Positions 25,697-34,421 of a stretch of DNA of 64,000 nucleotides are shown here, piece after piece. Under the pieces are notes generated by a model, which did no database searches, was not told where the DNA came from, and saw only the letters and a program-made list of their open reading frames with translations. A program made the position numbers and the translations under genes. Each line of letters starts with the position of its first letter. Within the stretch, counting starts at the first letter, position 1. This stretch comes from Pseudomonadota bacterium (lineage in GTDB: Bacteria > Pseudomonadota > Gammaproteobacteria > Steroidobacterales > Steroidobacteraceae), in assembly GCA_021808195.1 (NCBI GenBank), contig JAKBCE010000009.1, positions 62,001 through 126,000 of the forward strand, given 5' to 3'.

Positions 25697-26431
25697 TCAC
25701 TCCTCGTGTCCGGAGCCGGCGGGTCGGGTGCCCTTGGCAGCACCAGGCTGCTTGACCGGCACCACCACCGGACGGGTGCGCATCTTGGGCCGCGCGTTGA
25801 ACACCACGATGGTCTTGCCCGTCGCTCGCAGCAAGCCCTGATCCTCGAGTACTTTCAACACGCGCCCGGCCATCTCGCGCGAACAACCGACCAGACGCGA
25901 GAGTTCCTGCCGGCTGACTTTGATCTGCATGCCCTCCGGATGGGTCATGGCATCGGGCTCGTCGCAAAGATTGTTAATCGCATGTGCGACGCGGCCGGTG
26001 ACGTCCACGAACGCCAGATCGCCGAGCTTGCGATTGGTGCGATCGAGCCGAGTCGCCAGCTGCGTCGCCAGCTCGAACACGAGCCCCGGGCTCTCGGCGG
26101 CGATCTGGCGGAAACGCGGATAGGTCATTTCCGCCAGCTCACAGGCGTTGCGCGTGCGAACCCAGGCGCTGCGGGTGGCCTGATCCTGGAAAAACAAACC
26201 CATCTCGCCGAAGAACTGCCCGCGGTTCAGATACGCGAGCACCATCTCGTTGCCTTCCTCGTCCTCGATCATCACCTCGACCGATCCGCTGATGATGTAG
26301 TAGAGAACATCCGGCAGATCGCCTGCATGAATCACTACCGTCTTGGAGGGCACGGTGCGAATGCGGCAATAGCTGAGAAAGCGATTGATCGCCGGAATAT
26401 CACTCAGCGGCTTGATGACGTTTTCTTCCAT
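25697..26431 (-). CDS. crp: Crp/Clp-type transcription regulator
   Basis: A 244-residue Crp-Fnr regulator. The cyclic-nucleotide domain has GSVEVMIEDEEGNEMVLAYLNRGQFFGEMGLFF and the phosphate-binding Arg-Ser in RSAWVRT, as in Crp. The recognition helix region SRQELSRLVGCSREMAGRVLKVLEDQGLL is nearly that of E. coli Crp, so TGTGA-type sites are expected. A 30-residue Lys/Pro/Arg-rich C-terminal tail is extra. Whether it answers to cAMP or, like Xanthomonas Clp, to cyclic di-GMP cannot be decided. The upstream region is AT-rich with one TGTGA half-site near 26450. Confidence 0.92.
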   Translation of the reverse strand: MEENVIKPLSDIPAINRFLSYCRIRTVPSKTVVIHAGDLPDVLYYIISGSVEVMIEDEEGNEMVLAYLNRGQFFGEMGLFFQDQATRSAWVRTRNACELAEMTYPRFRQIAAESPGLVFELATQLATRLDRTNRKLGDLAFVDVTGRVAHAINNLCDEPDAMTHPEGMQIKVSRQELSRLVGCSREMAGRVLKVLEDQGLLRATGKTIVVFNARPKMRTRPVVVPVKQPGAAKGTRPAGSGHEE

Positions 26432-26566
26432 TACCGGCTCCCCCGTCTCACACGGTCTTGAGGCGAAGATTACTTAATTTATTGCCCTGAGTGGAAGCGT
26501 ACCGCACGCGCAGCAGTGAGCACCAGCGCGGCATGCCTCTGCCGGACCGAGGCGGGGGTCGGAGGC

Positions 26567-27205
26567 TCACAGCCAGTATGCCGTACCCGTCATCACCCGA
26601 GCCGTCGCGCGCATCAACGCCCGAACCGGCATCGGCAGCTCGACACCTCCTGCCGCCTTCGCCGTCGCGCCGTGCGCCATCTCGTCGGTCCGCATCGCCG
26701 CAACGATCGCACGGCTGCGCGCGTCTGCCTCGGGCAGACTGCCCAGGTGCCCGTCGAGGTGGCCCTCGACCTGCCGTTCGGTTTCGACCACGAAGCCGAG
26801 GCTGACCCGATCGCCCATCAGGCCGGCCAATGCGCCGATGGCCAATGAACCCGCATACCAGAGCGGATCGAGCCGGCTGGGCTGGGAGTCGAGCTCGGTC
26901 AACCGGGTTGCGCACCAGGCGAGGTGGTCCGCTTCTTCCCGTGCGGCGCGCAGCAGCATCTCGCGTGTGGCCGCATCGCGTGCCGCAAGCGCCTGCCCGT
27001 GGTAGAGAGCCTGGGCTGCGATCTCCCCGGCATGATTGACGCGCATCAGGCCGGCGGAGCGGCGGCGCTCGTCTAGCGAAAGCTTATCCTTTGCCGTATC
27101 CGGCTCACCCGGCACCGGACGCGCCGCGCGCGCGGGCGCACCGAGGGCGCGCAGCGCCCGATCCGCGGCGGCAATCCAAGAATCGAACGAGCGACAGGCT
27201 TGCAT
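26567..27205 (-). CDS. coq7: 3-demethoxyubiquinol 3-hydroxylase (Coq7)
   Basis: Di-iron hydroxylase of ubiquinone synthesis (replaces flavin UbiF). Iron ligands: [35 protein letters not shown] and DEMAHG, as two ExxH-type repeats of a ferritin-like bundle. At 212 residues it matches pseudomonad Coq7. A consensus TATAAT ends 6 nt before the ATG, predicting a leaderless message. With the UbiH and UbiI homologues in this window, three ring hydroxylations are accounted for. Confidence 0.95.
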   Translation of the reverse strand: MQACRSFDSWIAAADRALRALGAPARAARPVPGEPDTAKDKLSLDERRRSAGLMRVNHAGEIAAQALYHGQALAARDAATREMLLRAAREEADHLAWCATRLTELDSQPSRLDPLWYAGSLAIGALAGLMGDRVSLGFVVETERQVEGHLDGHLGSLPEADARSRAIVAAMRTDEMAHGATAKAAGGVELPMPVRALMRATARVMTGTAYWL

Positions 27206-27211
27206 GCGCCT

Positions 27212-27217
27212 ATTATA
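27212..27217 (-). promoter_or_regulatory. candidate -10 of coq7
   Basis: A perfect TATAAT on the minus strand, 6 nt from the ATG at 27205. No clear -35. The predicted start of transcription coincides with the start codon. Confidence 0.55.
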
Positions 27218-27270
27218 GGAGGTCGGCCGGCCTCGTGGCCCCCCTGTGACCCTATCCGGCGCACGGCCTT

Positions 27271-27299
27271 TTGCAATACGGACGCACCTTCAGTAGACT
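27271..27299 (+). promoter_or_regulatory. promoter of rplM-rpsI
   Basis: TTGCAA (27271-27276), 17-nt spacer, TAGACT (27294-27299). The leader would be about 50 nt and can fold a short CCCT/AGGG hairpin (27306-27320), a possible place for ribosomal-protein feedback, unproven. Confidence 0.7.
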
Positions 27300-27356
27300 T
27301 GCCGGCCCTTTGGATAGGGTCCTTATTGGATCGAAGCCCCCCCTGCAGAGGCTCTT

Positions 27357-27785
27357 ATGAAGACGGTTTTCGCCAAATCCGGCAGCGTTCGCGGCGACTG
27401 GTTCGTGGTCGATGCGAGCGGCAAGACGCTTGGGCGTCTCGCCACGCAGATTGCCCATCGCCTGAAGGGCAAGCACAAGGCTGATTACAGCCCGCACGTC
27501 GATATGGGCGACCACATCGTGGTCCTCAATGCCGGCAAAATTCATGTCACCGGCCGCAAGCTGAGCGACAAGATTTATTATCACCACACCGGTCATATCG
27601 GTGGCATCAAGTCCATCGCGCTCGACAAGCTCCTCGCCGAGCACCCTGAACGGGCCATCGAGTTCGCGGTCAAGGGCATGCTGCCGAAGAACCCGCTCGG
27701 TCGGCGCATGTTCAAGAAGCTGCATGTGTTTGCCGGCGGCGAGCACCCGCATCAGGCGCAGCAGCCGCGGCCGCTCGAGATTTAA
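27357..27785 (+). CDS. rplM: 50S ribosomal protein L13
   Basis: Large-subunit protein of 142 residues, identical in length to E. coli L13. [44 protein letters not shown] and [14 protein letters not shown] segments (here [19 protein letters not shown]) are canonical. First gene of the rplM-rpsI operon; AGAGG precedes the ATG. Confidence 0.98.
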   Translation: MKTVFAKSGSVRGDWFVVDASGKTLGRLATQIAHRLKGKHKADYSPHVDMGDHIVVLNAGKIHVTGRKLSDKIYYHHTGHIGGIKSIALDKLLAEHPERAIEFAVKGMLPKNPLGRRMFKKLHVFAGGEHPHQAQQPRPLEI

Positions 27786-27797
27786 AGGAACTTAGCG

Positions 27798-28193
27798 ATG
27801 GCACTCCAGCAAGCGAACTACGGTACCGGCCGGCGCAAAACCGCCACGGCGCGGGTGTATCTGCGTCCGGGCAGCGGCAAGATCACGGTCAACGACCGCC
27901 CGCTCGATGAGTTCTTTGGCCGCGAAACGGGACGGATGATCGTCCGTCAGCCGCTCGAGGCCCTGGAACTGACCAGCCGCTTCGACGTCAGCGTGACCGT
28001 TGACGGCGGGGGCATCACCGGCCAAGCCGGCGCCATCCGCCACGGCATCACCCGCGCACTGATCGACTACGACGAAACCTACCGCAAGACGTTGCGCGCC
28101 GCTGGGTTCGTCACCCGCGATGCTCGCGAGGTGGAGCGCAAGAAGGTCGGCCGCCGCAAAGCCCGCCGCGGAACGCAGTACTCCAAGCGTTAA
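27798..28193 (+). CDS. rpsI: 30S ribosomal protein S9
   Basis: Small-subunit protein of 131 residues. It has [20 protein letters not shown] near the start, [19 protein letters not shown] in the middle and the basic tail ending in YSKR, which reaches the ribosomal P site. AAGGA lies 8 nt before the ATG. It starts 12 bp after rplM. Confidence 0.98.
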   Translation: MALQQANYGTGRRKTATARVYLRPGSGKITVNDRPLDEFFGRETGRMIVRQPLEALELTSRFDVSVTVDGGGITGQAGAIRHGITRALIDYDETYRKTLRAAGFVTRDAREVERKKVGRRKARRGTQYSKR

Positions 28194-28274
28194 CGGGGTC
28201 TTGAAGAGCCCGCCGAGGCAGGCTTCAATAGCGGCCTCGTCGTGCTCAACCCGCGATGCTTGCCATGCGATTCT

Positions 28275-28348
28275 TGGGGGATCGTCTAGTGGTAGGACAA
28301 CGGACTCTGACTCCGTTTACCTAGGTTCGAATCCTAGTCCCCCAGCCA
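28275..28348 (+). tRNA. tRNA-Gln (CUG)
   Basis: A 74-nt cloverleaf: acceptor TGGGGGA pairs with TCCCCCA, D arm GTCTAGTGGTAGGAC, anticodon stem ACGGA/TCCGT with loop CTCTGAC (anticodon CTG), T arm TAGG-TTCGAAT-CCTA, encoded CCA at 28346-28348. The discriminator base is G, as in tRNA-Gln. It lies 81 bp after rpsI and may be cleaved from the same transcript. Confidence 0.96.
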
Positions 28349-28355
28349 AAACGCC

Positions 28356-28387
28356 AGAGGCCCACCGCAAGGTGGGCCTCTTGCTTT
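28356..28387 (+). terminator. rho-independent terminator after tRNA-Gln
   Basis: AGAGGCCCACC (28356-28366) pairs with GGTGGGCCTCT (28371-28381) around a GCAA tetraloop, followed by TGCTTT. It ends the tRNA and probably the rplM-rpsI unit. Confidence 0.85.
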
Positions 28388-29112
28388 GGGACCCCAGGCG
28401 TCGCCGGCTCGGGGCGCGCGCTCCGGACCGCGCTCAGGCCGTGTGTTCCCGCCTGGCTTGCGCACCCGCCTGCGAGCCGCGGCACGGCGGAACTTCAGCG
28501 CGACGAACGGCCTCCGCCGTGGCCGGTGAGAGGGTCGCGCATCGGCCGCGCACGCCCGCCCGTCCACGGAATCGCCAAGCCATTCCTAACCCGTATCGAG
28601 CACGGATCACGGCCGCCAAGCAGGAATGGCATCGAGCGCACCTCCGCGGGGCGTTGCCTCTGGAGCAGGGTGTCGCTGACGGTGATGCGTATGGTCAACT
28701 CGGAACCGCCCTCGCGCCGGGAATCAAGATCGCAGGCGCTGCGGCAGATGCACCCGCCCCGGGGGCCGGACTCAATTCGAACACCGGCAATGCCGATACG
28801 GGCGGCGTGCGCCACCCCAACCGCCATCGCCCGACTCGACGGCGGCAGCCGCCACCGCAGAGTCTCCGTAGCGCTCCGCAGCCGCCGTCGATGCGCACGG
28901 CGTCGACCGTGCGAGAGGCGTTAGCACGGTCGTGTGCGTCGCAATCGGGCGTCACGACAGGACAATTTTTATTTTTTTACGGCCACACGCTCAGCCCCGC
29001 AGTAGACTGGCGCCCGCCGCAATCGTCGCATTCGTCATGACGAGCGGTTTGAACGGGGCATTTCCTTAATTCGCCGGTCTCAACCAGAACAGTTCAGCCA
29101 CACCACGGAACC
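28388..29112. other. gene-free interval of about 725 bp
   Basis: No frame with a ribosome site, family resemblance or normal composition is visible on either strand; the open frames here are Arg/Pro/Ala-rich by-products of high GC. One AT-rich run lies at about 28964-28982 and could belong to the promoter region of the TauE gene. It may be decayed sequence or a long regulatory region. Confidence 0.5.
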
Positions 29113-29115
29113 GTG

Positions 29116-30390
29116 ATGCCGAACGTCATTATCAACGACAAGTCCGCCCGCCTCGGGCCCGACGATGGCCTCATCCGCAAAACCGAACTCATCATCAGCA
29201 GCGTGTTGCGCGGCGGCGTACTGCTCAGCGTTGCGGTCATACTCGCCGGTGTCTGCTATTACTACGGGCTGCGTCTGCTCGGCCGAATGCCGCCCACAGC
29301 GTTTCCGGATACGCTGGGCGAGGTCAGCGCCGGTCTGAAGGCCGCCAACCCGATAGCCATCGTCACGGCGGGCCTGCTCGTCCTGCTTGCCACGCCCGTG
29401 CTGCGAGTTGCCGTGTCGATCGCCGCCTTTGCGATCGAGAAAGATCGCACCTACGTCATCATCACCGCGATCGTGCTGGCGATCCTGTTGTTCAGCATCT
29501 TCGGGATCGGCTCCTACATGGGGCGACCGGGCGTGACGGCCATGCCGAACAACTCCTTCGGAGTACTGCTGTTCATCGCGCTCAGCAGTTTGTTCGCCGG
29601 CTTCATCGGCGCCCTTGCCGGGCTCGGCGGGGGCGTATTCATCGTTCCGATCCTGACCCTCATCTTTCACGTCTCCTTCGCCACGGCGATCGGCGCGTCC
29701 ATCGTGTCCGTGATCGCCACCTCATCCGGTGCGGCGGCGGCCTATGTTCGCGACCGAATGACCAATCTGCGGGTCGGCATGTTTCTGGAAATCGCCACCA
29801 CAGCAGGCGCAGTCTGCGGCGCGCTGGTCTCCTCGATGCTCGACGATACTCTGCTGTTCATCGTGTTCGGCGTCATTTTATTGATCTCCGCGATACCGCT
29901 GGTGTTGCGGCTCGGGGAGGAACTGCCGAGCGGTGTGCAGAATCACAAGTGGGCCCCGTGGCTGAAGCTTCCAGGCACCTACTCCGACCGACGCACGCAC
30001 CAGGACATCCCCTACCATGTTGCGCATGTGCGCATCGGCTTCGGCATGATGTACGTGGCGGGACTGATTTCCGGCCTGCTCGGCATCGGCAGCGGAACCT
30101 TCAAGGTGCTTGCGATGGACACCGCGATGCGCCTGCCGATGAAGGTCTCGACCACCACCAGCAATTTCATGATCGGGGTGACGGCGGCGGCGTCGGCCGG
30201 AATTTTCTTTCAACGCGGGGACATCGACCCGATGATCGCCGCCCCCGTAGCGATCGGGGTGCTCGGCGGCTCCATGCTCGGCGCGAAGACTCTGAACCGA
30301 ATGTCCAACGTGCACCTGAAAAAGGTGTTCGTGCCGATGATCGTACTGGTCGCGCTCAGCATGCTGGCCCGCGGCCTGGGCTGGCTATAG
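29116..30390 (+). CDS. DUF1634-TauE/SafE fusion membrane permease
   Basis: A 424-residue membrane protein. Residues about 20-140 (IISSVLRGGVLLSVAVILAG, then a loop and two more helices) match the DUF1634 type, a three-helix unit. Residues about 150-424 are a TauE/SafE permease with the paired GALAGLGGGVFIVPIL and GLISGLLGIGSGTFKVLAMD repeats. The family exports sulfite or organosulfonates. DUF1634 is usually a separate small gene next to tauE; here it is fused at the N-terminus. The ATG at 29116 is preferred over a GTG one codon earlier, with GGAA upstream. It converges on the stress protein. Confidence 0.88.
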   Translation: MPNVIINDKSARLGPDDGLIRKTELIISSVLRGGVLLSVAVILAGVCYYYGLRLLGRMPPTAFPDTLGEVSAGLKAANPIAIVTAGLLVLLATPVLRVAVSIAAFAIEKDRTYVIITAIVLAILLFSIFGIGSYMGRPGVTAMPNNSFGVLLFIALSSLFAGFIGALAGLGGGVFIVPILTLIFHVSFATAIGASIVSVIATSSGAAAAYVRDRMTNLRVGMFLEIATTAGAVCGALVSSMLDDTLLFIVFGVILLISAIPLVLRLGEELPSGVQNHKWAPWLKLPGTYSDRRTHQDIPYHVAHVRIGFGMMYVAGLISGLLGIGSGTFKVLAMDTAMRLPMKVSTTTSNFMIGVTAAASAGIFFQRGDIDPMIAAPVAIGVLGGSMLGAKTLNRMSNVHLKKVFVPMIVLVALSMLARGLGWL

Positions 30391-30416
30391 GCCCCACCGG
30401 AGCGCGCACCGCTGCC

Positions 30417-31223
30417 TCAGGGATGCATCAGCAGCGGCAAGGCACTTGACTGGATCAGCTGGGTCGAGGTGCCCCGCGCCAGCCAGTTCAAGATCTCGCC
30501 GCGGCGGAAGGCCCCCATGACGAGTCCATCCGCACGGTAAGCGGCCGCTGCGTCGAGCAGCGCTTGTGCCGTCCGCCGCCCTTCGGCGCCAACCACCCGG
30601 TAGCTGGCCCCGGCGGCAATCGGTGCAAGGGCGGCCCGAGCACCTTCCAGCACACTCTCGTCTTGGCTCACCGAGACTGCCTCGACCTGCTCGGCCGCAG
30701 CGAGGAATGGCGCGAACGCGGCGAGGGCGCGGCGCAGCGGCGGCACGTCCCACCAACCGACCATCAGCCGCTGACCAAAGCCTCCCTCCCAGCCGGGCGG
30801 CACCATCACCACCGGATGACGCGTGCGCACAAGCGCCGCCCGCAGTGCCTCGCGATGGCCGGGGGGCTGGGTATATGGCGAGGCGAGCACGACCATGCTC
30901 GCCGTCTTGCGGTAGTGCCGCATGACCCGCCATTCGTCGCCCTTGTAAAGATCGAATTCGGCGGACATGCCGCTCGTCTGCGTCCATTCGGAAACCAGAT
31001 CGTGCAGTTTGCTGGTTTCCAGCCGCTCGCGCTCGGCGAGCTGCCCGACGTCGTCTTCCGAAAGCTGTTCTTGCGCAGTAAGCACAATCGAGCGCGGGCC
31101 GACCTCGACATGGGCCAGGCGCAACTTCTGACCGAGACGCTCGCTCATTACCGAAGCGACGCGCAGGCATTGCGTCGCGCCGGTCGTGGAGGCAAGCAGC
31201 ACCAGGATGAATTTCGATTCCAT
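30417..31223 (-). CDS. universal stress protein (UspA family), two-domain
   Basis: A 268-residue cytoplasmic protein. The C-terminal half ends DGLVMGAFRRGEILNWLARGTSTQLIQSSALPLLM, a recognisable variant of the UspA G-x-G/S-x(9)-G-S/T nucleotide-binding tail. The N-terminal half (KFILVLLASTTGATQCLRVA onward) looks like a second, more divergent Usp domain. Start chosen at ATG 31223, ahead of an in-frame extension, with GAGG 10 nt upstream. Whether it binds ATP is uncertain, since the usual GxxGS spacing is altered. Confidence 0.75.
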   Translation of the reverse strand: MESKFILVLLASTTGATQCLRVASVMSERLGQKLRLAHVEVGPRSIVLTAQEQLSEDDVGQLAERERLETSKLHDLVSEWTQTSGMSAEFDLYKGDEWRVMRHYRKTASMVVLASPYTQPPGHREALRAALVRTRHPVVMVPPGWEGGFGQRLMVGWWDVPPLRRALAAFAPFLAAAEQVEAVSVSQDESVLEGARAALAPIAAGASYRVVGAEGRRTAQALLDAAAAYRADGLVMGAFRRGEILNWLARGTSTQLIQSSALPLLMHP

Positions 31224-31362
31224 GATCAGCACCTCGGAGAATGGGGCACTATCTCTAGACGGACTGCACCGCCCCATCTTATCGCGAGGTCAGCCACAAT
31301 GCGCAGCCGTGCCGGCGGCGGCGGCTTCGCTATCGACTCTTCAAACTCCCGAGCGCCAACGC

Positions 31363-31656
31363 ATGATTCCCATAACTTCGCTCTGCGTGCTCGCCTCAGC
31401 CGGGACGATCCAATGGAACAACCCGGGCGTCATCACCTTCGCCGACGGTGCACAATTGAACGTCGCGCTGCAGAATAGCGTCGGCATAAGCTTTCTATCG
31501 TCCGGTCCGCACACCTTCGGCGTCAATGCGGACTTCACAATGGTTCAAGCCCCGACGACCCCCTCGGTGCCGGAGCCCAGCACGCTGGCGCTGTTTGCCG
31601 CTGGACTGATCGCAGCCGCCGTTGCCGCCCATCGGCGCCATGCACGGCAACTCTGA
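31363..31656 (+). pseudogene. PEP-CTERM protein, probable N-terminal truncation
   Basis: A 97-residue frame whose end is a textbook PEP-CTERM sorting tail: SVPEPSTLALFAAGLIAAAVAAHRRHAR, that is VPEP, one hydrophobic helix and a basic cluster. The upstream part (GTIQWNNPGVITFADGAQLNV) looks like the terminal beta-rich region of a secreted protein, but there is no proper signal peptide after any available start. It is therefore likely the 3' end of a decayed gene, or a short product with an unrecognised start. Such proteins need exosortase, which is not in the window. Confidence 0.6.
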
Positions 31657-31686
31657 AGACACACCGGCATCCAGGTCACTGAAATC

Positions 31687-31725
31687 GCCTGCGGCTCGAG
31701 CACCCTGCGTACTCGAGCCGCAGGC
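31687..31725. terminator. 14-bp perfect stem-loop between convergent genes
   Basis: GCCTGCGGCTCGAG (31687-31700) pairs perfectly with CTCGAGCCGCAGGC (31712-31725), loop 11 nt. It separates the PEP-CTERM frame from the convergent phospholipase gene, probably a bidirectional terminator, though the T-tracts are poor. Confidence 0.65.
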
Positions 31726-31735
31726 TTGAGAGCAG

Positions 31736-33142
31736 CTAGGCTCGAGCGCGTCGCAGCCGCCGCCACAAGAGGCTCAGGCCCAGCCAGCTGCAAAACGCCG
31801 CGAACGGCCAGGCGAGCACCTGCGGCGCCCAGAACCCCAGCACCCCGAGAGCCACCAGGCCACCGCCTGCCACCGTCAGCACCCCTCGCTCGGAATCCCC
31901 CAACACCCTACGATTGGCAATGGCTGCACCGACCGTGTTGGCCAGCCGCATTGCGCTCGCGGCCGCTCGCGAAGAGCTGCCACTGCGTGAGTTGCGCGCG
32001 ATGAGGGCCTGCGGCTGCGGCCGGCGCCCCTTCAGCAGCAGCTCGGTCGCGTTATCGAGATCGCGCAGATACTGCTCCTGCATCTGCCCAGCGAAGCCGG
32101 TGTCCTCGATGGCCGCGTCGATCTCGCAGTTGGCGAGCCAGCTCGAGAGGTTCAGATTCGAGGAGCCTACCCGCGCCCAGCGGCCGTCGGCCACAGCCGT
32201 CTTGGCATGCATCATGCTGCCGTTCCATTCGAACACGCGGATACCCGCTTCGAGCAGCGGCCGGTACCCGGCGCGCGACAATGCGCCCACCGCCGGTAGA
32301 TTGTTGCTGCCGGGCACCAGCAGCCGCACATCGACGCCATCGGCGGCCGCGGCGGCCAGGCCCCGCACGTAAGTCGGGATGCCGACGAAATACGCATCGC
32401 TGATCCACAGACTGTGGTTCGCCATGGCGGCGATCAGCGAGTCAAGCCGGTACATCGCCCCGTGCGCCGGCAATGTCGCGATCACCCGCAGCGCCACCTC
32501 ACCGCAGACCGCCGGCGTCGGCGCAGCCGCAAACGGCAGCGGCGCGCCCGAACTGCTCCAGCTCTCGCGGAAAGCCGCTTCAATGTCGGCCACGGCCGGC
32601 CCCTCGATGAGTACCCCGCTGTCGCGCCAGGGTGCGACTCCGTGCGCCGCATCGCCGAGCCACTTACTCGCAATGCAAACACCGGAGATCGAGCCAAGCT
32701 CACCGTCCACCACGAGCAGCTTGCGGTGGTCGCGGCCGATCCAACCGAGAGGACTTTCCACGCGCGGCCGATTGAACGCGCGAACCTCGACCTCTGCCGC
32801 ACGCAGCGGCGCAAAGAAAGCGTGGCCCGCATTGCCGAACGTGCCGAACCAGTCATGGATCAGCGCAACTTGCACCCCGGCGCGTGCTCGCGCGCAGAGC
32901 AGATCACGAAACCGGCGACCCACCGCATCGTCGGCGATGATGTAGTTCTCGAGCAGCACGTACCGGCGCGCCGATTCGATCATCTCCGCCCAGGCGCGAA
33001 AATGCGCCTCACCGTCGATCAGCAACTGCACGCGGTTGCCGCTCACCAGGGGCGCGCCGGCGGCGCGGCTGAGCGCTTGGCCGGCCAGGAGCCGCAGCGA
33101 GGCGAAAGGCCGGGCGGTCGATGGGGTGTCGAGGAGGCGCAT
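31736..33142 (-). CDS. phospholipase D-family protein, cardiolipin synthase-like
   Basis: A 468-residue enzyme with two HKD motifs: HRKLLVVDGELGSISG (about residue 137) and HAKTAVADGRWARVGSSNL (about 324). The spacing and the IDGEAHFRAWAEMIESARRYVLLENYI opening are those of ClsB/YbhO-type cardiolipin synthases. The C-terminal 120 residues add a Ser/Arg-rich linker and two hydrophobic helices (LGVLGFWAPQVLAWPFAAFCSWLGLSLLW), so it is probably membrane anchored. The ATG at 33142 is chosen; TACACT lies 6 nt before it. Cardiolipin or phosphatidylglycerol transfer is likely, not proven. Confidence 0.88.
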   Translation of the reverse strand: MRLLDTPSTARPFASLRLLAGQALSRAAGAPLVSGNRVQLLIDGEAHFRAWAEMIESARRYVLLENYIIADDAVGRRFRDLLCARARAGVQVALIHDWFGTFGNAGHAFFAPLRAAEVEVRAFNRPRVESPLGWIGRDHRKLLVVDGELGSISGVCIASKWLGDAAHGVAPWRDSGVLIEGPAVADIEAAFRESWSSSGAPLPFAAAPTPAVCGEVALRVIATLPAHGAMYRLDSLIAAMANHSLWISDAYFVGIPTYVRGLAAAAADGVDVRLLVPGSNNLPAVGALSRAGYRPLLEAGIRVFEWNGSMMHAKTAVADGRWARVGSSNLNLSSWLANCEIDAAIEDTGFAGQMQEQYLRDLDNATELLLKGRRPQPQALIARNSRSGSSSRAAASAMRLANTVGAAIANRRVLGDSERGVLTVAGGGLVALGVLGFWAPQVLAWPFAAFCSWLGLSLLWRRLRRARA

Positions 33143-33189
33143 CGCCACAGTGTAGGCTGGCGAGGGTGTGGGCCGCGACAGCAGCCCGC

Positions 33190-34386
33190 TCAATGCGCGC
33201 GGGGTACGGCCACAGGGCACCGACCGAGGCGCATCTCCCAGAGCGACACGGCGAGCAGCATCGCCGTACCCAGCGCCGCCGGCAGCAGCAGCCCGGCGCG
33301 CTGCGTCAGGGGCACGCAGAGCATCAGCGCGCACGCGCCGAGCAAATGCGAGCGCGGAACGACCCCGTAGACGATGCGCTTGTAGAGCGCGCTGCCGAGC
33401 AGGTACAGACACGGTCCGGCCGCGAGCACGCCGGCCTCCCAGGCTGCTTTGATCGCGAACGGCCGCGCCAACACCAAATCGTTGCCGACCGCCGCAACCA
33501 CGATCCCGCCGATCAGGATCGCATGCACGTAGTGCAACGAGGCGCCCATGCGCCCCGGATCGTCCGCATGCATGATCGCCTCGGTGGCCGCGCGAGTGGA
33601 CGTGCCGAAATACAGCCACCACATCGCCAACGTGCCGAGAAAAGCAAGCCCCGCCCCGAGGATCTCCCCTGCAGCGGGCGCTGCCGTACGGCTCAAGGCC
33701 GCACCGGTGACGAGCAGCGACTCACCGAGCGCGACGATCACGAACTGCTGGCAGCGCTCGGCCAGATGGCCACCTTCGATGGTCCAATCGCGACTGTGCG
33801 AGCGCCCCAAGCCGGGCAGCGCAAAGCCGAACATCGGCGAGACGTACTCGCAGCCCACCGCCGTCAGCCACAGACCCACACGCCACCCCGCCGGCGCCCA
33901 GGCGCCGGCCAGCCAGAAACACGCGGCGATGAGCAGCCACGCGAGTATCCGCCGGTAATTGGCCGCGAGTGCATGCTTGGCAGGCAGGCACACGACGATA
34001 TACGCGGTCCGACCCACCTGCATGAGCGTGTAGGCGAGGGCGAACAGCCGGGCACGCGCGGCAAATGCATCGGGAATGCTCGCGGCCATGACCAGCGCGA
34101 GCGCCATGGTGATCAGCAACAGGGAGCGGATCGCCGGGGCCTCGGGGTTGAACCAGTTGGTCACCCAACAGGTGTACTGCCAGCCGAGCCACACCGCGAA
34201 CCACAGGATCAGCGTCTGCACGATCCCGATCCCGGTGAGGTGATGCCAGAGTTGGTGGCTCAACTGAGTGAGCGCAAACGCATAGACCAGGTCGAAGAAC
34301 AGCTCTTCGTTGGTCACGTGCGCCGGATGACCATCCCGGTGGCGCAGCCAGCGATGCGCTTGCCGAAGTGGCTCCGATGCACTCAC
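33190..34386 (-). CDS. LtrA-family membrane protein
   Basis: A 398-residue polytopic membrane protein (about ten hydrophobic segments) of the low-temperature-requirement A family. The N-terminal ELFFDLVYAFALTQLSHQL motif is diagnostic, and the repeated W/Y-rich helices are typical. The family was named in Listeria; its molecular function is unknown. The GTG at 34386 starts MSASEPLRQAHRWLR. It lies 35 bp before the end of pmbA's coding strand neighbour, so may be co-transcribed with pmbA. Confidence 0.87.
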   Translation of the reverse strand: MSASEPLRQAHRWLRHRDGHPAHVTNEELFFDLVYAFALTQLSHQLWHHLTGIGIVQTLILWFAVWLGWQYTCWVTNWFNPEAPAIRSLLLITMALALVMAASIPDAFAARARLFALAYTLMQVGRTAYIVVCLPAKHALAANYRRILAWLLIAACFWLAGAWAPAGWRVGLWLTAVGCEYVSPMFGFALPGLGRSHSRDWTIEGGHLAERCQQFVIVALGESLLVTGAALSRTAAPAAGEILGAGLAFLGTLAMWWLYFGTSTRAATEAIMHADDPGRMGASLHYVHAILIGGIVVAAVGNDLVLARPFAIKAAWEAGVLAAGPCLYLLGSALYKRIVYGVVPRSHLLGACALMLCVPLTQRAGLLLPAALGTAMLLAVSLWEMRLGRCPVAVPRAH

Positions 34387-34421
34387 GATGGTTTACCGAC
34401 TCCCCCCCGGGCGCCCCCGGT

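Noticed and set aside
26440..26460. Crp autoregulation site upstream of crp
   Set aside because: Only one TGTGA half-site is present; the second half of the palindrome is missing.
27306..27356. Ribosomal-protein autoregulatory RNA in the rplM leader
   Set aside because: Only a 4-bp hairpin is visible; no match to a known L13 or S9 leader motif could be supported.
28120..29040. Open frame of 306 codons crossing rpsI, tRNA-Gln and its terminator
   Set aside because: It runs through a tRNA and a terminator and has no ribosome site.
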